DNA of 64,000 bases from Corinectria fuckeliana (Eukaryota > Ascomycota > Sordariomycetes > Hypocreales > Nectriaceae): positions 1-64,000 of the forward strand of contig WPDH01000255.1 of assembly GCA_019137255.1 (NCBI GenBank), written 5' to 3'. Each line of letters opens with the position of its first letter. Positions within the stretch are counted from its first letter, which is position 1. This document shows, one piece after another, positions 45,322 to 56,103 of the stretch. The notes beneath the pieces are model-generated. The model was not told where the DNA came from. It saw only the letters and a program-made list of their open reading frames with translations, and searched no databases. Both the position numbers and the translations under genes were made by a program.

Positions 45322-46065
45322 ATGCCTGATACAACAAATACCACTTCTCCCCCCATCAAAGTCCTCCTCCTCACCAAAACCCGCGGTTTCCGCCACCACT
45401 GCATCCCGGCATTTATCTCAGCTCTACAATCTCTGCCATTCACCGTATACGTGACCGAGGACTCGGAGCATCTTCTTTCTTGTTCACGTTACGATGTTGT
45501 TATTCTTGGACACAACACTGGAGAATTCCTCACTAAGCTGGAGGTTGGAGCTCTAAGGGCGTCTGTAGAGAACGGGACAGGCGTGGTCGGTATTCACGCC
45601 GCAACGTCTGGGATGGCCACAGACGAGTGTTACAGAGGGATTATGCATGAGGTGTTCAATGGGCATCCGGCGCCGCAATGGGGAGAGATAACTATCGAGG
45701 GTCCGAGCCACTACATCATGGACGTTAGCTATCTACCTGGACCAGACTCTGCACCAGTACTCGCACCCCCCTATCCGCAACCTTTAGTATCAGAGTCACA
45801 ACCCTCCTTTCTCTGGTTTGACGAGTTCTACACCTTCAAATCCCACCCACGCCACGAGAAGAGGCGGACGATCCTCTTATCTGTCAACAAATCACAATAC
45901 ATGGGGGAGGAGATCAATGACTATCCGCTCGCATGGTGTCACAGTCTTGGAAAGGGCAGGGTCTTCTACACTGCTCTAGGGCACTTTGACGAAGCATACA
46001 GGGATAAGTGGTTTATGGAGACTCTGCGTCGAGGGGTAGTGTGGGCTGCGAAGCAGGATGCATAA
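45322..46065 (+). CDS. ThuA-like domain protein
   Basis: Single exon, 247 aa, essentially one ThuA-like domain with a glutamine-amidotransferase-type fold: IKVLLLTKTRGFRHHCIPAF, YDVVILGHNTGEFLT, NGTGVVGIHAATSG, a loop with SHYIMDVSY, and the C-terminal YPLAWCHSLGKGRVFYTALG followed by HFDEAY. Bacterial ThuA takes part in trehalose/sugar use; fungal single-domain forms are uncharacterised, and a carbohydrate-related role is only suggested. No signal peptide, so cytosolic. Start chosen at the first ATG, 11 residues before the first beta strand. Confidence 0.9.
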   Translation: MPDTTNTTSPPIKVLLLTKTRGFRHHCIPAFISALQSLPFTVYVTEDSEHLLSCSRYDVVILGHNTGEFLTKLEVGALRASVENGTGVVGIHAATSGMATDECYRGIMHEVFNGHPAPQWGEITIEGPSHYIMDVSYLPGPDSAPVLAPPYPQPLVSESQPSFLWFDEFYTFKSHPRHEKRRTILLSVNKSQYMGEEINDYPLAWCHSLGKGRVFYTALGHFDEAYRDKWFMETLRRGVVWAAKQDA

Positions 46066-47544
46066 ACTCCAGGACTTCATTGATCATGATGACGAGTGAG
46101 ATTTCCTGAGATCGAACAGCTTTAAAGTGCCCGAATAGTCTGACTCTTAGCTTCAGAGCAGCATTCGTACCGCTCGACTTATTGCAACGCCGCTCGTCTT
46201 GTATGATCCGTCGTTGAAACAGACTTGGCGAATGACTATTCGCCACCAGTTCCTCGGACGCTTGAGCAAAGGCTCAAAGAGGTGGGGTGTGAGTTGAACT
46301 GGACAAGGCGTAGATAGTTCGACCTCTACGGCTTAACTACTGATAGGTCCAGGGGATTCGTTTAATGCGACCACTGAGGGTTACAGTAGGGTATCTATAG
46401 CGTCTGCAAGACATGCCAGTCTAGCTAAATAACTAAAAATTTGCTGTGGTATGGGTAAGTTTCCTCGACTCTGCGGGTCGGTTCAAGACGAAAGAAGAGT
46501 TGACGTCTAAGAGAGGCGCTCGTACAGTGATGTCGTCAACAGAATTATCACCTCAAACCTTCAGGCGTTTTTATTGATCTAATTGACGCTTCTGTTAGTA
46601 GTCATGAACGAAAATAGAACCGTGACTTCGTGCCTACAAGCTATAAGTCATGCCCCCCCTGTCACAGACACTGGGGCCCTCGTCCTCCTCCAGATAGTCC
46701 AACTGTATGATTGCCCCGAGACTCTACAGTCCTCTCGGATACCCTCAAAACTCAGCGGACAATGCCGTCTCTGATGTGCTCGAAGTCAACCGTTCCGTTC
46801 TCAGCCGAAATGCTCGTCGACTCATACGGCCTACCTGTTCTAGTCGACTTTAGACTGTGCCGTGGGATCGGACAGGGATTGACCATCCGCGCCGACATAG
46901 CCGGACGGCTATTTGGTGCCGGAGCCTAACGCCGACGTGGCAGCCGGGTCGGGCTGAACACGTCAGCAGCGGCGAGGCTTTGTGAGCCTACGGCGACCTC
47001 CGTGACGCGGCCAACTTAATTAGGTTCAAGGAATCAAGTCCTGGAGGTACATAGTAAATAGAGACGGTGGAACCCTAGTACATGCGTGTGGTTTAGAGTT
47101 AGAGCACATAATATTCCTGGCAATCGGAGAGTTACCACTTTCACATCCGGACTTACCTTTGACACAAGGCATTACGCTCACCAACCAGTTCCTAGAACCC
47201 AGTACATCGAATGCTTGATGTGCTGCAGTTGAACTCACTCAACGCGATTAAATAGTGATAGCGTGCCACGCAATATCAGCCAACCTTCAAACACATATAT
47301 TCTGCCATGTATGCAAAGTATCCGTATTAAAGCGGAGGAGATAGAATTAGTAGCGAGAAAAAGATGGCCAGTACTTCCATTCTTCCCATTAACCGCTCAT
47401 ATTTTCATATCTCATACAGCATCCGCATCTAGGACAATCTCGGACAATCTCAAGTAGGCAGCATGATTCTCTTTGATCTCATCTGCGTATTAGCCACCCG
47501 GCTTCTTAACATTAAACTCTCATCAGAACCCTACACTAATTTCG
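46066..47544. other. Intergenic 1.5 kb between converging genes
   Basis: No gene recognised. 46850-46990 is locally GC-rich and could be a relic coding fragment, but no frame shows a domain. Confidence 0.4.
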
Positions 47545-48900
47545 TCATCGATTAAACGTCCTTCTTATTTTCAGCATTACCGGAGTCAAGTACAACCCCT
47601 TCAATCTATCCCTTAGGTGGTTGTTGAACCCGTAAGTCAAGGCATTTGCGAGTCCCACAAACTGGGTTGGAGCCTGTAGAGCAGCCATAACCGTATGTGT
47701 GGGTGCGTGTCCAGATGCTTCCATGAGTCTGAGGACAAGCCCTGGGATCCACAGCAAAACGTACATGAGAGGATATCCGTTGAGAAGCATCAGGCGCTTG
47801 ATCTCGCGCTCGACTCGGCTCGTCTCTCGGCGCATCGGGAACTCGCTGACGTTGGTTTGCAGTAAGACACCTTGGGGCTTGGGGCGGTCGTGGCGTGTTG
47901 TTGGAAGATGGGCAGTGAGAGGAGGGGCAAGCGGTGGTGTTGGACTGTTCCCGGCGCGCATTGCATGGCTTTGTGCTCTCGGTTTCGAGGCCGAGTCGCC
48001 ATCTTCGTCGTTCGAATCGTCGGTTGAGTCATAGCCATCCCTCTCGGTTTCGTGGGAGCGGGATGTTGCTGTGAGGGGGCTCCTTGGTGCTGGAGAGACA
48101 GGAACCTTTGAGTATGCCCGGTCCAAGTCTTCCATCTCTGTTTCCTCACCCTCCATAGCTTCGAATCCTGCTCTAGCCCCAAAGCACGAGCAGGGCGAGG
48201 TCGCACAGGCTGTAGAGTTGCTTAGCGGAAGGGGCCGGCTGTGCTTCGACCACAAGTGTCGCCGTAGATATACCCAGATATAGACGTAAATGGCAATCGT
48301 AGAGAAGATGACAAAGAAGCGCCAGCCATGAGTCAGGGCGTATCGTAGATCCGGGCGACTAGGAGAAATCCAGCACCAGTTCCCCCCAACTGCCGTCATC
48401 TCTCCCATGGCAGTCGGCACGACGCTGGTTATGACCGGGATAATCCAGATGGCAAGGCATATCATCACTTTTCTGGGTGTTGATAGTTCCGGCATGTACA
48501 TTACTCGCGTTACCGTGAGGGCCGTTACGAGAGCGATGGCGAGAATGGAAAAATCGGCTGCTTGCACGGAGAGCTGCCCTACCAACCCGTTGAATTCACA
48601 AGCCCTGCCGGGCCGCAGTTCGTGCGTTTCGACAAAGATGGAACCCGAGACGGTGTTGTTGAGCGAGTTGACGAACTCTGACAGCAGCAACCATGATTAG
48701 CAAACTGCACCCGAGCATGAACAAGGAACTTAAAAGAACTTACCAGCCACTGTAAGATTAAGCACAAGAATATGGCGGAAATTGTGTAAATGACGACGGT
48801 ATATAAAGAACGAGATGAGCACAAAAGTGGTCGCGAGACAAGAAATAAGACTGCCCGCTAACGTAACAGATGCAATAGCTTGGTCGGCGTACACTGCCAT
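47545..48900 (-). CDS. Seven-helix G protein-coupled receptor (Git3/cAMP-receptor-like)
   Basis: Exon 1 is 48900-48744 and exon 2 is 48677-47545, with a 66-nt intron; 429 aa. Helix 1 VTLAGSLISCLATTFVLISF and helix 2 HILVLNLTVAEFVNSLNN are joined by the splice. Five more helices follow, the last two (YPLMYVLLWIPGLVLRLME and QFVGLANALTYGF) after a ~130-residue third cytoplasmic loop. That loop holds a Cys cluster (CATSPCSC), an acidic stretch and Ser/Thr-rich, presumably phosphorylated segments. The helix 6-7 region resembles the Git3 C-terminal domain. Such receptors sense nutrients or other cues and signal through heterotrimeric G proteins and cAMP. The ligand cannot be predicted. Confidence 0.85.
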
Positions 48901-50602
48901 CGTGTCCCCATTGCGAGTCCAATGACTGCAGTTCGTCGTGAAGGGTTCTACATGGCTAGGGAAATAGAAAGCTTGGGAGGAGGCGCGCTATTACTTACCT
49001 TTTGATGATTTAAAGGGGTCTACGGAGTACCTCGACTGATGTACTACTATTACGTAGTAGTCCGCCCTCGCAGGGTCTGAAGGGACACCAAGACTGGGCA
49101 CACGACCCTGGATTATTGCCGGGGTATCCGGGATGGATTCCGGGGTCTGTAGCCTGTGCAGAGTGCTGGGCTTCCATCGCTCGCTTACATGGTAGAATTC
49201 CATCAAGCCTCCACGCCAAACCTCAGACGAGACGTTCAGTTCGTACCAAGTAGTGTTTCCTTCACGGGGCATTGCAGATCACAAGCACTCGCCGACCTCC
49301 AAAACCGGCAATCGCCAAGATGGTCGCCGAGAAAGGGGGCTTGAAGCAATTACGAGTCCAGTTTTCAGCGCCACTAGAGAATCACAGATTGCAGACTAGT
49401 TCGAAGAATAAACTTTCCCCCCCCCTGGGCCTTTGCCACTTAGCGAGTTTGATGTTAACAATGACGGGGCGCGGGAACGGAATCCTGAAGATTAATAGGG
49501 TATTCCCCCGGAACAGCTAGCCAGTTTCCGTCCACGACGCGAACCTGGTCCTTGCATCCTCGTTGACCGCTTGTAATATGTTAAGTAATGCGTCCCTTTA
49601 CTATAAGGCTCGTAGATAATGGTGTATCAGAGGATCTACTCCGTATATATCTCGGAATTCTTCTACGCTTGGCAGCTCCGTAGTGCAATAATTACTCCTG
49701 GCGCCTGGTTCCCACATTCCCCACTCACATAGTAGACCTAATCGGGCACCGATTGGAGGATAAAAATCAGGCCATACGAGATCCAGAAGACACCTACTTT
49801 TGCAGTAAGTCAGGAGGTGATAGGTATCTATGCTGCATTCTCATAAGAGAGCGTCCATGTCATTGTTTACCGGGAGACTTGGCTAGCAATCGAGGTCTCG
49901 GGCTTTCGAGGTACGTTCACGGTCCTGTGTCTGACCTTTCGGAGCCATGCTTTGGCTGTCCTTCGGGATGTGGGGACGCTTTGTTGTTGATGGAGAATTC
50001 TAAGCACGGTCAATCAAACCCTGCCTCAATGGCGGCATTTATCCACGTTCGTCTTCGTAAGAGATCTACCCGAGGGGACTACGCAATACTTGCAGTGTCT
50101 TATCTAGCCCAATCTCTTCAAACCGGCCCTAGCTCTCACGCCACCAGCCTACTACGTAGTAGGACTTTGACTGCCATTCCTATCGTTGCCTATTCTGCAA
50201 CGCGCCGTTGCGGTTTGCCGTGTTGACTCTACGGTTCTTGCAGCATCACATTCCAGTCCCAGGAGCCTACCCTATACCACACCACGTTTTTAATCCTCAG
50301 TCAAGTAAGAGTGTACTATGTAGTCTACCCCGCCGACTAGCCTAAGTTACATAGATACGCATTGAACAAGCGAGCCACGGGGAATGTCACTATTTATATA
50401 GATACACTTCTACCTTCTCAGCAGCTACGTCTACAACACTCCAGCTCTGGACTCGTAGACTACCATGCCTATTGCTACCCCTACGTAGTACTTAGGTAAG
50501 CAACCATCGGCTTCATGTCAGGGGAGCCAGTTGAGCGTCAGTCGTCAACGTCATCGCCCCCCAGATTTTCAAGATGCTGACTGAGTAGGTAGTTTCGGCA
50601 GT
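48901..50602. other. Intergenic 1.7 kb with CTACGTAG palindromes
   Basis: No supported gene: the 157-codon frame at 49753-50226 lacks an ATG start and domains. The region holds several TACTACGTAGTA-type palindromes (49051, 50148, 50481). It leads into the histidine-kinase pseudogene. Confidence 0.45.
50148..50163. repeat. Perfect 16-bp palindrome CCTACTACGTAGTAGG
   Basis: The sequence equals its own reverse complement. Related shorter forms are at 49051-49060 (TACGTAGTAG) and 50481-50490 (CTACGTAGTA). Could be a protein-binding site or an insertion hotspot. Confidence 0.7.
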
Positions 50603-53600
50603 ATGTATCTTGGCTTCATGACAACCCTCTCGCCACAACCGGACGGGAGAAACGTGGAGTCTCAACCCATGAACGCTCTGAGCACGATTGATATTACAAA
50701 CGTCCTCAACGCAGACTCCCGGCCCACCCTCATCATCGATCTGGACCCCGATGAGGAATTGCCGCAGGGCTTGAGAGCGATTCGTCCCGTCTTTTGTAAT
50801 ACTTCTCCTCCGGCTACATGAACGCTTGCTCGACGCGGTTTGTGGCAACGAGGGCGGTCATGACGTGACGTTTGACGAGGCAGATGGCGTGTCTCACGAT
50901 GCTTTCAAGAGCTGGGTTACTGGAATGACAGCTCAGGATGACCCAAAGGACGTGTTTCCACTCTCCTTTTTGTACAAGGATCTTCTCTGGACCGGCTCCA
51001 CCGTCTCTAAACGATGGAGGTTGATCAGCGGCAACCGATCCTGGCGGGCCGACGTACTGCTTCGTGATCTATCGTCAAGCACACTGCACGAGGCGACATG
51101 GGAATCGCTCAAACGCCGTCGTACCAAGCTCCATACCGCAGAGCCAGAGCCAGAACAGGCTGTCGAGGCGGCTGTCGAGGACGGCACGTCGACAGATACA
51201 ACACCGACTGCATCTTGCAAACACCACCAATCCTCCCGGGCAACCTGGCATCCGCAACTGTCCAAGGGAAGCTCCTCCGAGTTTAGGCGAAGCTCCTCTA
51301 GCGGGTCACTCGCCCTCGGGAGACCTGAAAAGGCCGTTGCTGACTGGACGGCAACCAAGCCGAAAGGAGTATTGTCACCCCATGTCCAGTTTGCACGAAG
51401 CGTCGACTGGGCATCGACACCGCTGGGGCCGATGGAGACGTGGTCGCCGGAACTACGCCAGATCGCAAACCTTTGAATGAACAACACCCATCCGATCACT
51501 GTCTTCCGGGGAAGCGAACTCACCATGATGTAAAACGAGGCCTATGCCGCTGAGATTGCTGACAATAAGCACCCGTCCATGATGGGCACTGGCGTTTCAG
51601 GCCCTTTTGCGGAAATCTGGGATGGGTTGGAGCCGATCTTTGCTCAAGTTGTGCGCACGGGAGTCGCCCACCGCCGCGAACACGAAGACGAAGTTTGCGT
51701 TTATCAGGACAGGCTTCCTAGAAGAACTGTACCTTTCCTGGACTTTGACCCCCTCTATGGCGGGACTGACCAGATTTTCGGCTTCTACAACGCCCCGTAT
51801 GAGAAGACTGAGCTGGTGCTGAGCCAGCGACGGAGCTGTCGCCACTGGGCATGTTTCTCATCAACCCCGAGGGCGTTCTGCGGGAAGCCAACGATCGCTT
51901 CTACGAGATGACGGGCCACACGAGGGACAGCCAGTCTGAAATGTCGTGGGTTGACTTCATCCTGGAAAGCAGCGTCAAGACCTTGGAAGAGGGTTGGCAA
52001 CGTCTGACAACGGAACATCTTCCATGGTCGGGTGAGCTGCGCCTCAAGAAGAAAGCCGAAAGCCCCGTCGATTCGCACAACAAGACCATCGACCACTGGG
52101 TCTTGTTCACGGCGCACGTCGAGCTTTCGTCTGCGGGCTCTTTGAGATCCATCATGGGCTCCATCACCGATATATCGCACCTCAAGTGGGCTCAAGGCAT
52201 ACAGCGGCGACAACTCGAAGAAGCCGAAGAGACGAGAAGGCAGCAAAATGAGTTCATTGACATTACTTCGCACGAGACGAGGAACTCGCTAAGCGCTATA
52301 TTGCAGTGCGCAGACGACATTTCCTCATCGCTGGGTTCTCGTCATAGCAGCGACGCGTCGCCTTCGAAAGCGGTCATAGAGTCTTGCGTGGATGCTGCGC
52401 AGACGATTGCGCTCTGCGTCTAGCACTAAAAGTTTATTGTGGACGACATTCTGACCATTTCAAAGCTCGACTCCAGCCTACTGCTCATCACTCCCACGGC
52501 CTGCTAGCCCAAAGTCATTCTCCACCGCGTCTTGAGGATGTTTGAGTCCGAGGTGCAGGCTAGGGACATCGAACTGACGCTGGAAATATACCCCGAATTC
52601 AAAGAACTCGGCGTCAACTGGGTGACGATGGACACCAGACGAGTGCTGCAAATTCTCATCAACCTGATGACGAACGCCATCAGATTCACCGCTTCGTCAG
52701 ACACACGCACCATCGCCGTTGTGGTGGCCGTATCTCGGGATCCGCCCGACGACACGGAGATTCCAGGATTCCAATTCGCCTCCTCCAAGTCGGGCATGGG
52801 CAACATTGTGGCCTCGGAGGACTGGGGCTCCGGAGAGGTGCTTTACTTGCGCTTCAGCGTCCGGGACACAGGCTGTGGGCTATCTGAGGAAGAACGGCAG
52901 CTCCTTTTCCAACGGTTCAAGCAAGCGTCCCCGCGGACCCATGCTCAGTATGGAGGCAGTGGGCTTGGTCTGTTCATCTCCAAGCGCCTGGTAGAGCTGC
53001 ATGGTGGAAAGATCGGTGTCGCGAGTGTAGCTGGCCAGGGGAGTAACTTTGGACTCTATATCCAGGCTCGCCGGTCGAATGCACCGGCCCAAGCAAGTTC
53101 TCAATCACTGCTGATTGAGATCCCTTCAGGTGTGGCATTGCCTGCAGAGCAAACTGCCAGCCCGCTACCCCAACATTCTACGATAGCAGCTGCTTCAACG
53201 GCACCAGCTGCAGAACAAAGGGCCGCCGAGACAAAGCCAAGCCAGGGATTCAACCCTCGTGACCTGATCATCCACGTGGTAGAAGACAACCTCATCAACC
53301 AGAAGGTCCTTGTCAACCACCTGAGAAAGGCGGGATGCACCGTCAGCGCCACCAACGACGGCATCGAAGCACTGGCATTCCTCAAGCAGACGCACTTCTG
53401 CCGCAAGGATGGCTCCGCTCTGTCAGTTGTCCTCATGGATCTTGAGATGCCCAACATGGACGGCTTGACTTGTGTGCGTGAGATTAGACAGATGCAGAGC
53501 GACGCCATTGCCGAGCTCGTACTAGTCATTGCGGTGACGGCCAACGTGAGGGATGAGCAGGTCAAGACGGCTCTGCAAAGCGGGATGGACAGTGTAGTGT

Positions 53601-53770
53601 CCAAACCATTCCGAATACCCGATGTACTAAGAAAGGTAGAGACGCTGTTGCGTGACTTGGGGCGACTAGACGGCGCAATAAAAAACACAGAGGTATATAA
53701 AGCTAGAAATGCCCCCCAATGTATTATTTGTGGCCAGGCCGCCATCACGCGGTTGCGCCGCCAAACGTAG
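50603..53770 (+). pseudogene. Hybrid histidine kinase pseudogene
   Basis: Order of recognisable parts: a start segment (ATG 50603, DLDPDEELPQGLRAIRPVFC), a PAS-like N-terminal region (WASTPLGPMETWSPELRQ, KHPSMMG), a second PAS (MFLINPEGVLREANDRFYEM), the H-box (DITSHETRNSLSAILQCADD), the ATPase domain (INLMTNAIRFT, DTGCGLS, GGSGLGLFISKRL), and a receiver (VVEDNLINQKV, LMDLEMPNMDG, SKPF). It is broken by a frame change near 50790-50826, TGA at 51474, TAA at 51531, a frame change near 51835-51850, TAG at 52421, TAA at 52427 and TAG at 52505. None of these sits in a plausible intron. The last three fit CAG/CAA-to-TAG/TAA changes. The H-box differs from the usual HEMRNPLSA. ATPase and receiver frames remain open. 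In life it would have been a cytosolic phosphorelay sensor. Confidence 0.88.
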
Positions 53771-54130
53771 ACATGACGAAGCACGCATTCAAAGACAAGA
53801 TGATAACCACCATCATCAACCTCCAGGGAAACCTGCCCGGTCTAGGACTCAGTCCCACAAGACTACTAAGCTCTGCGTGAGAGACCCATTTTCCCGAGCA
53901 TCTAGACTCAGAAGATGAGGCGATGCTGGGATGGGGCAACGATTGGCACTGAGTCACGAAAACAACTGTCAGGTAGGAGACACAGCTCTAACAGAAAAAT
54001 GATTGGCTCTACGAATGACAAACATCTACTAGAGTATGTGTCTTGTATAAGTCTTCCGTTAGCGGGTGTAGACGTAATAATTATCTGTGCACCTGGGAAA
54101 CATTGCAACTCCAGTGTGTTAAAATCTAGA
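53771..54130. other. Intergenic between pseudogene and converging gene
   Basis: 360 nt, no gene. Presumably 3' UTR sequence of the membrane-protein gene on the minus strand. Confidence 0.45.
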
Positions 54131-54849
54131 CTACTGTCTATATTCATTTCCTCCAAGTTCTTGATGATTATTCAACCCATCTTGATTCCCCTCATAACCG
54201 TTACGTTCGATTTTGTGCTGTCTGTAGCGGTCCTTGACTTCGTGGAACGACGCGGTGATGGCGTGTAAGATTCTAGCGTCAATCAGTATAATGTCGGCAC
54301 CACACACAAAAGGAGGCGTACTTACGCGCTGATAATAGCGAGGATGAACACGCCCCAAGGTAGATTGCAAGAGGAATCTCGGTGATCCCCGATTCTGCCG
54401 GATCCAGTGACTTGTTGACTCTTGCGTTGGTAGCAGTGGTGCGGACCGACGACGCCTCCATTGGGACGGGTGAGGATGGCCACGGCGATGAACGCGCCCA
54501 CGAACAAGAGGTCCATGACAACCCACAGCCAGCGAAGCCCCGTAGGACCGCCGCCGCGCATGAGGCACATCATGATGGTGGCGACGAGGGTGTACAGGAC
54601 GGCGGCAGCAAGGATGCCCTCGACGGCGCCCGAGGCGTGGTTGAGGCCGCGTTCAGTCTTGGCCGAGTTAACGAGGCGGTACACGCGGTATATGCGCGAC
54701 GAGAAGATGCCCAAGGCGATTGTGGCCGAGAGAAACTGCAGGACCCGCGTGAAACGCAGCCACCAGCGGTAGAGCGCCGAGTGCCGGAGTCGCTCAGGGA
54801 CGCATCGAGTGAGAAGCCCGGTAGCTGCTGGCTGATCAGTTCTTGCCAT
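54131..54849 (-). CDS. Four-helix (MARVEL-like) membrane protein
   Basis: Exon 1 is 54849-54326 and exon 2 is 54272-54131, with a 53-nt intron (donor GTAAGT); 221 aa. Four hydrophobic helices: FTRVLQFLSATIALGIFSS, ILAAAVLYTLVATIMMCLM, LRWLWVVMDLLFVGAFIAVA, and WGVFILAIISAILHAITA spanning the splice joint. A short Cys-containing loop (HCYQRKSQQ...SSCNLPWG) lies between helices 3 and 4. The C-terminal tail EVKDRYRQHKIERNG is charged and cytosolic. The layout matches fungal MARVEL-like or membrane-associating proteins; function unknown, perhaps membrane organisation. Confidence 0.82.
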
Positions 54850-55882
54850 GATTTGTTATCTGAGGGATGTTATGGGCGCTGAACAGCAAGAATCGAGCAT
54901 GAATGGTTTGAAGTAAGGAGAGAGCGTCTCATGCTGGAAAAGCAGGTTAGGCGTGGGCTTTCTATACCCAGTTGGAGGAGGCGTTTCACATGACGTCCTT
55001 GTAGTTGAACCGCCATCGAAGAAATGCTCCCAAGCGGTTCTTCCCTGTTTTTTTAGTCGACTTTCAAAGACTAGATGCGTCTGGTCTTACCTTACAAGGC
55101 GTAGCTACGTAATCCTCGTCATGGACTTTTTCGTCGAGGGCCCGGCTGGCGATTGGTCCATGGACATGTGAGGGAGTCGACTAGGCCCGAGGCGGGGGAG
55201 AGTCGCACGTACTCGATCGATACTATAGACTACCGCATTGCTGTGAACTGTTCATTTATAAAGTTTACATTGCTAACTAGATGCAGACTTGGACATGGAT
55301 ACAAGCTTTTATTGCAGGCAGTTGGGAATGTTGATAGTGTGCACGAGAATAATCGGAATTCCCCACCCCGACGTTACCATAAATGCTGTCTAGAGAAGCA
55401 TCTAGCATCTACAGAGCGAGGCCAAGTCGGTGAAAGATAGACACATGCGCAGTCCATAATCCAACCTTCCCCACGGAAGCGTAACCTCAAACTCACCGTT
55501 AGCCACGTTGACACTCTGATTTCTGAAATTTCCTTACAGTGGCATCTAATCTCTTAATCTTTGCGATTTCCCCCAGCATACCATCTACTTTCCCGTCAAC
55601 CAGCTAAGGTGCTCGGTATGTTTCAGAGTCCACTTGTGCCGACGCTTGAAGGAATTCGGTCATCTCTTTTACCTACTTCGCCTGTATCGCTGCTACCACT
55701 CCTTTATAGTTGATGTCCCGATTGGCCGTTCTCAATCCCTGGGCACCACACTGTAGACTATCTCTTCGATTGGCCGAACCCCTGCAGGTCTACGCAACTC
55801 ATCGCCATTGCCAAGAAACAAAACCAACCCGACTGCCTCTTTGAGAAGGAGAGAGAACTTGTGTTATCGCGACCAGGGTATT

Positions 55883-55949
55883 GCCACCTACTTAAAGGTA
55901 CCTTGATAGGTAGGTGTGAAGCCACCGCGTTGCTACCACCTACCTAAAG
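55883..55949 (+). promoter_or_regulatory. Repeated CCACCTACYTAAAGG promoter motif
   Basis: CCACCTACTTAAAGG at 55883-55897 and CCACCTACCTAAAGG at 55935-55949, with an inverted TAGGTAGGTG at 55906-55915 between them. They lie 155-220 nt upstream of the aminopeptidase start and may bind a regulator of that gene; inference only. Confidence 0.5.
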
Positions 55950-56020
55950 GCAATTAGATGTATACAAAAAGGCCACCAACCAAAGCCCAGGCCGTAGGTT
56001 GTTACCGCGCAATGCCACGA

Positions 56021-56027
56021 TATATAA
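56021..56027 (+). promoter_or_regulatory. Putative TATA box of the aminopeptidase gene
   Basis: TATATAA lies 77 nt upstream of ATG 56104, an appropriate core-promoter distance for a regulated fungal gene. Confidence 0.55.
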
Positions 56028-56103
56028 TGGGGCGCCCATCACCAATTAAGCATATCTATATGCTTCGTCTCGGCAGCCCTTTATATCCGTCTACTTCTTA
56101 GTC

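Larger units (their letters stand above)
54850..56103. promoter_or_regulatory. Divergent intergenic with aminopeptidase promoter
   Basis: 1,254 nt with no supported ORF. The 3' part holds the CACCTACYTA repeats and TATA box listed separately. Confidence 0.5.

Noticed and set aside
49753..50226. 157-codon plus frame
   Set aside because: No ATG start and no domain; Cys-rich composition looks accidental.
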